From Gammaproteobacteria bacterium (lineage in GTDB: Bacteria; Pseudomonadota; Gammaproteobacteria; Xanthomonadales; Marinicellaceae): 7,322 bases of DNA. Numbering within the stretch: the first letter of the stretch is position 1; every line of letters begins with the position of its first letter. The notes beneath the pieces are model-generated. The model was given only the letters and a program-made list of their open reading frames with translations. It made no database searches and was not told where the DNA came from. The stretch lies in assembly GCA_030426705.1 (NCBI GenBank), contig JAUHXW010000141.1, forward strand, positions 1 through 7,322, in the 5' to 3' direction. The translations under genes and the position numbers were made by a program. Positions 6,951 through 7,322 of the stretch are shown here, piece by piece.

Positions 6951-7322
6951 AAATCAAAGCCATTTTGTTATTAATTGCTTCCTTTAGTTTGTCTGCACAA
7001 CCAGCAGATGGGCCGCCAGCTACACCAGTGGTGATCGATACTGTAAAGAAAACAGAAGTGGTACCAACCATGCCGATAACCGGCAATGTATACAGTCAGA
7101 ATGCCATACAAATTACTGCAGCTGTGACCGGTCAGATAGCTTACATTGCTGAGCCTGGAACTGCATTGGTTCCAGGTGATGTCATTGTAAAAATGGATAC
7201 CACAGCATTGACTTTGCAACAGGCAGAACAGGAAGCTCTGATTAACCGGGCGCAAAGCCAATTGGATTACCTGCAAAAAAACCTGACAAGGCAACAGGAT
7301 TTGGTCAAGGCCAAAACCATCT
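6947..7322 (+). CDS. RND efflux periplasmic adaptor subunit (membrane fusion protein), N-terminal part (cut by window edge)
   Basis: The first 125 residues are present and the gene runs off the right edge. Residues 1-17 form a short signal peptide (MKIKAILLLIASFSLSA, likely cut after SLSA; no lipobox cysteine is seen). Next come a beta strand (TPVVIDTVKKTEVV), a lipoyl/barrel-sandwich half motif (ITAAVTGQIAYIAEPGTALVPGDVIVKMD, about residues 56-84), and the start of a coiled-coil hairpin rich in Gln, Ala and Leu (about 88-122). This order is that of HlyD/AcrA-type adaptors, which link the pump to the outer-membrane channel across the periplasm. Its ATG overlaps the permease stop as ATGA and is preceded by GGAG at 6936-6939, so the two subunits are translationally coupled and must be partners. 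Permease before adaptor is the reverse of the acrAB order. Confidence 0.92.
   Translation, partial: MKIKAILLLIASFSLSAQPADGPPATPVVIDTVKKTEVVPTMPITGNVYSQNAIQITAAVTGQIAYIAEPGTALVPGDVIVKMDTTALTLQQAEQEALINRAQSQLDYLQKNLTRQQDLVKAKTI

Noticed and set aside
6971..7294. Minus-strand open frame of 107 codons opposite the adaptor gene
   Set aside because: The opposite strand encodes a clear adaptor signal peptide and lipoyl motif; the antisense product is a Cys/His/Trp-rich shadow with no recognisable domain.

Overview
This window looks like ordinary chromosomal sequence from an AT-rich gammaproteobacterium (GC roughly low-to-mid 40s by eye). The best clue is the OsmC-YcaO fusion protein. Its YcaO part aligns almost motif for motif with E. 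coli YcaO, and to my knowledge this fusion is common in Shewanella/Vibrio-type and related marine gammaproteobacteria. The genus cannot be fixed from the sequence alone.

Layout. Left part, minus strand, read right to left: an OsmC-YcaO fusion protein (1451-3640), a small SRPBCC-fold protein (952-1386), a membrane GGDEF protein (145-879), and the start of a YbcJ-like S4 RNA-binding protein that runs off the left edge (1-113). Right part, plus strand: an RND efflux permease (3810-6950), overlapped by four bases by its periplasmic adaptor (6947 to the right edge). The two halves diverge from a 169-bp intergenic region (3641-3809) holding two inverted repeats and weak promoter-like elements. No tRNA, rRNA, CRISPR array, insertion sequence or phage gene was seen, and no convincing intrinsic terminator.

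How the genes work together. Permease and adaptor form one tripartite efflux operon; an outer-membrane factor is not visible here and may lie downstream or elsewhere. The YcaO protein probably assists beta-methylthiolation of ribosomal protein S12 together with RimO, which is not in the window. The S4 protein is also a putative RNA/ribosome-linked factor. The SRPBCC and GGDEF genes have no evident functional tie to these and appear to have their own promoters.

I do not see an undescribed multi-gene system. The points most worth a second look are a GGDEF protein whose signature reads GGKEF while its c-di-GMP inhibitory-site motif is intact, the redox-competent-looking OsmC domain fused to YcaO, the altered proton-relay residues of the RND permease, and the paired palindromes in the divergent intergenic region.
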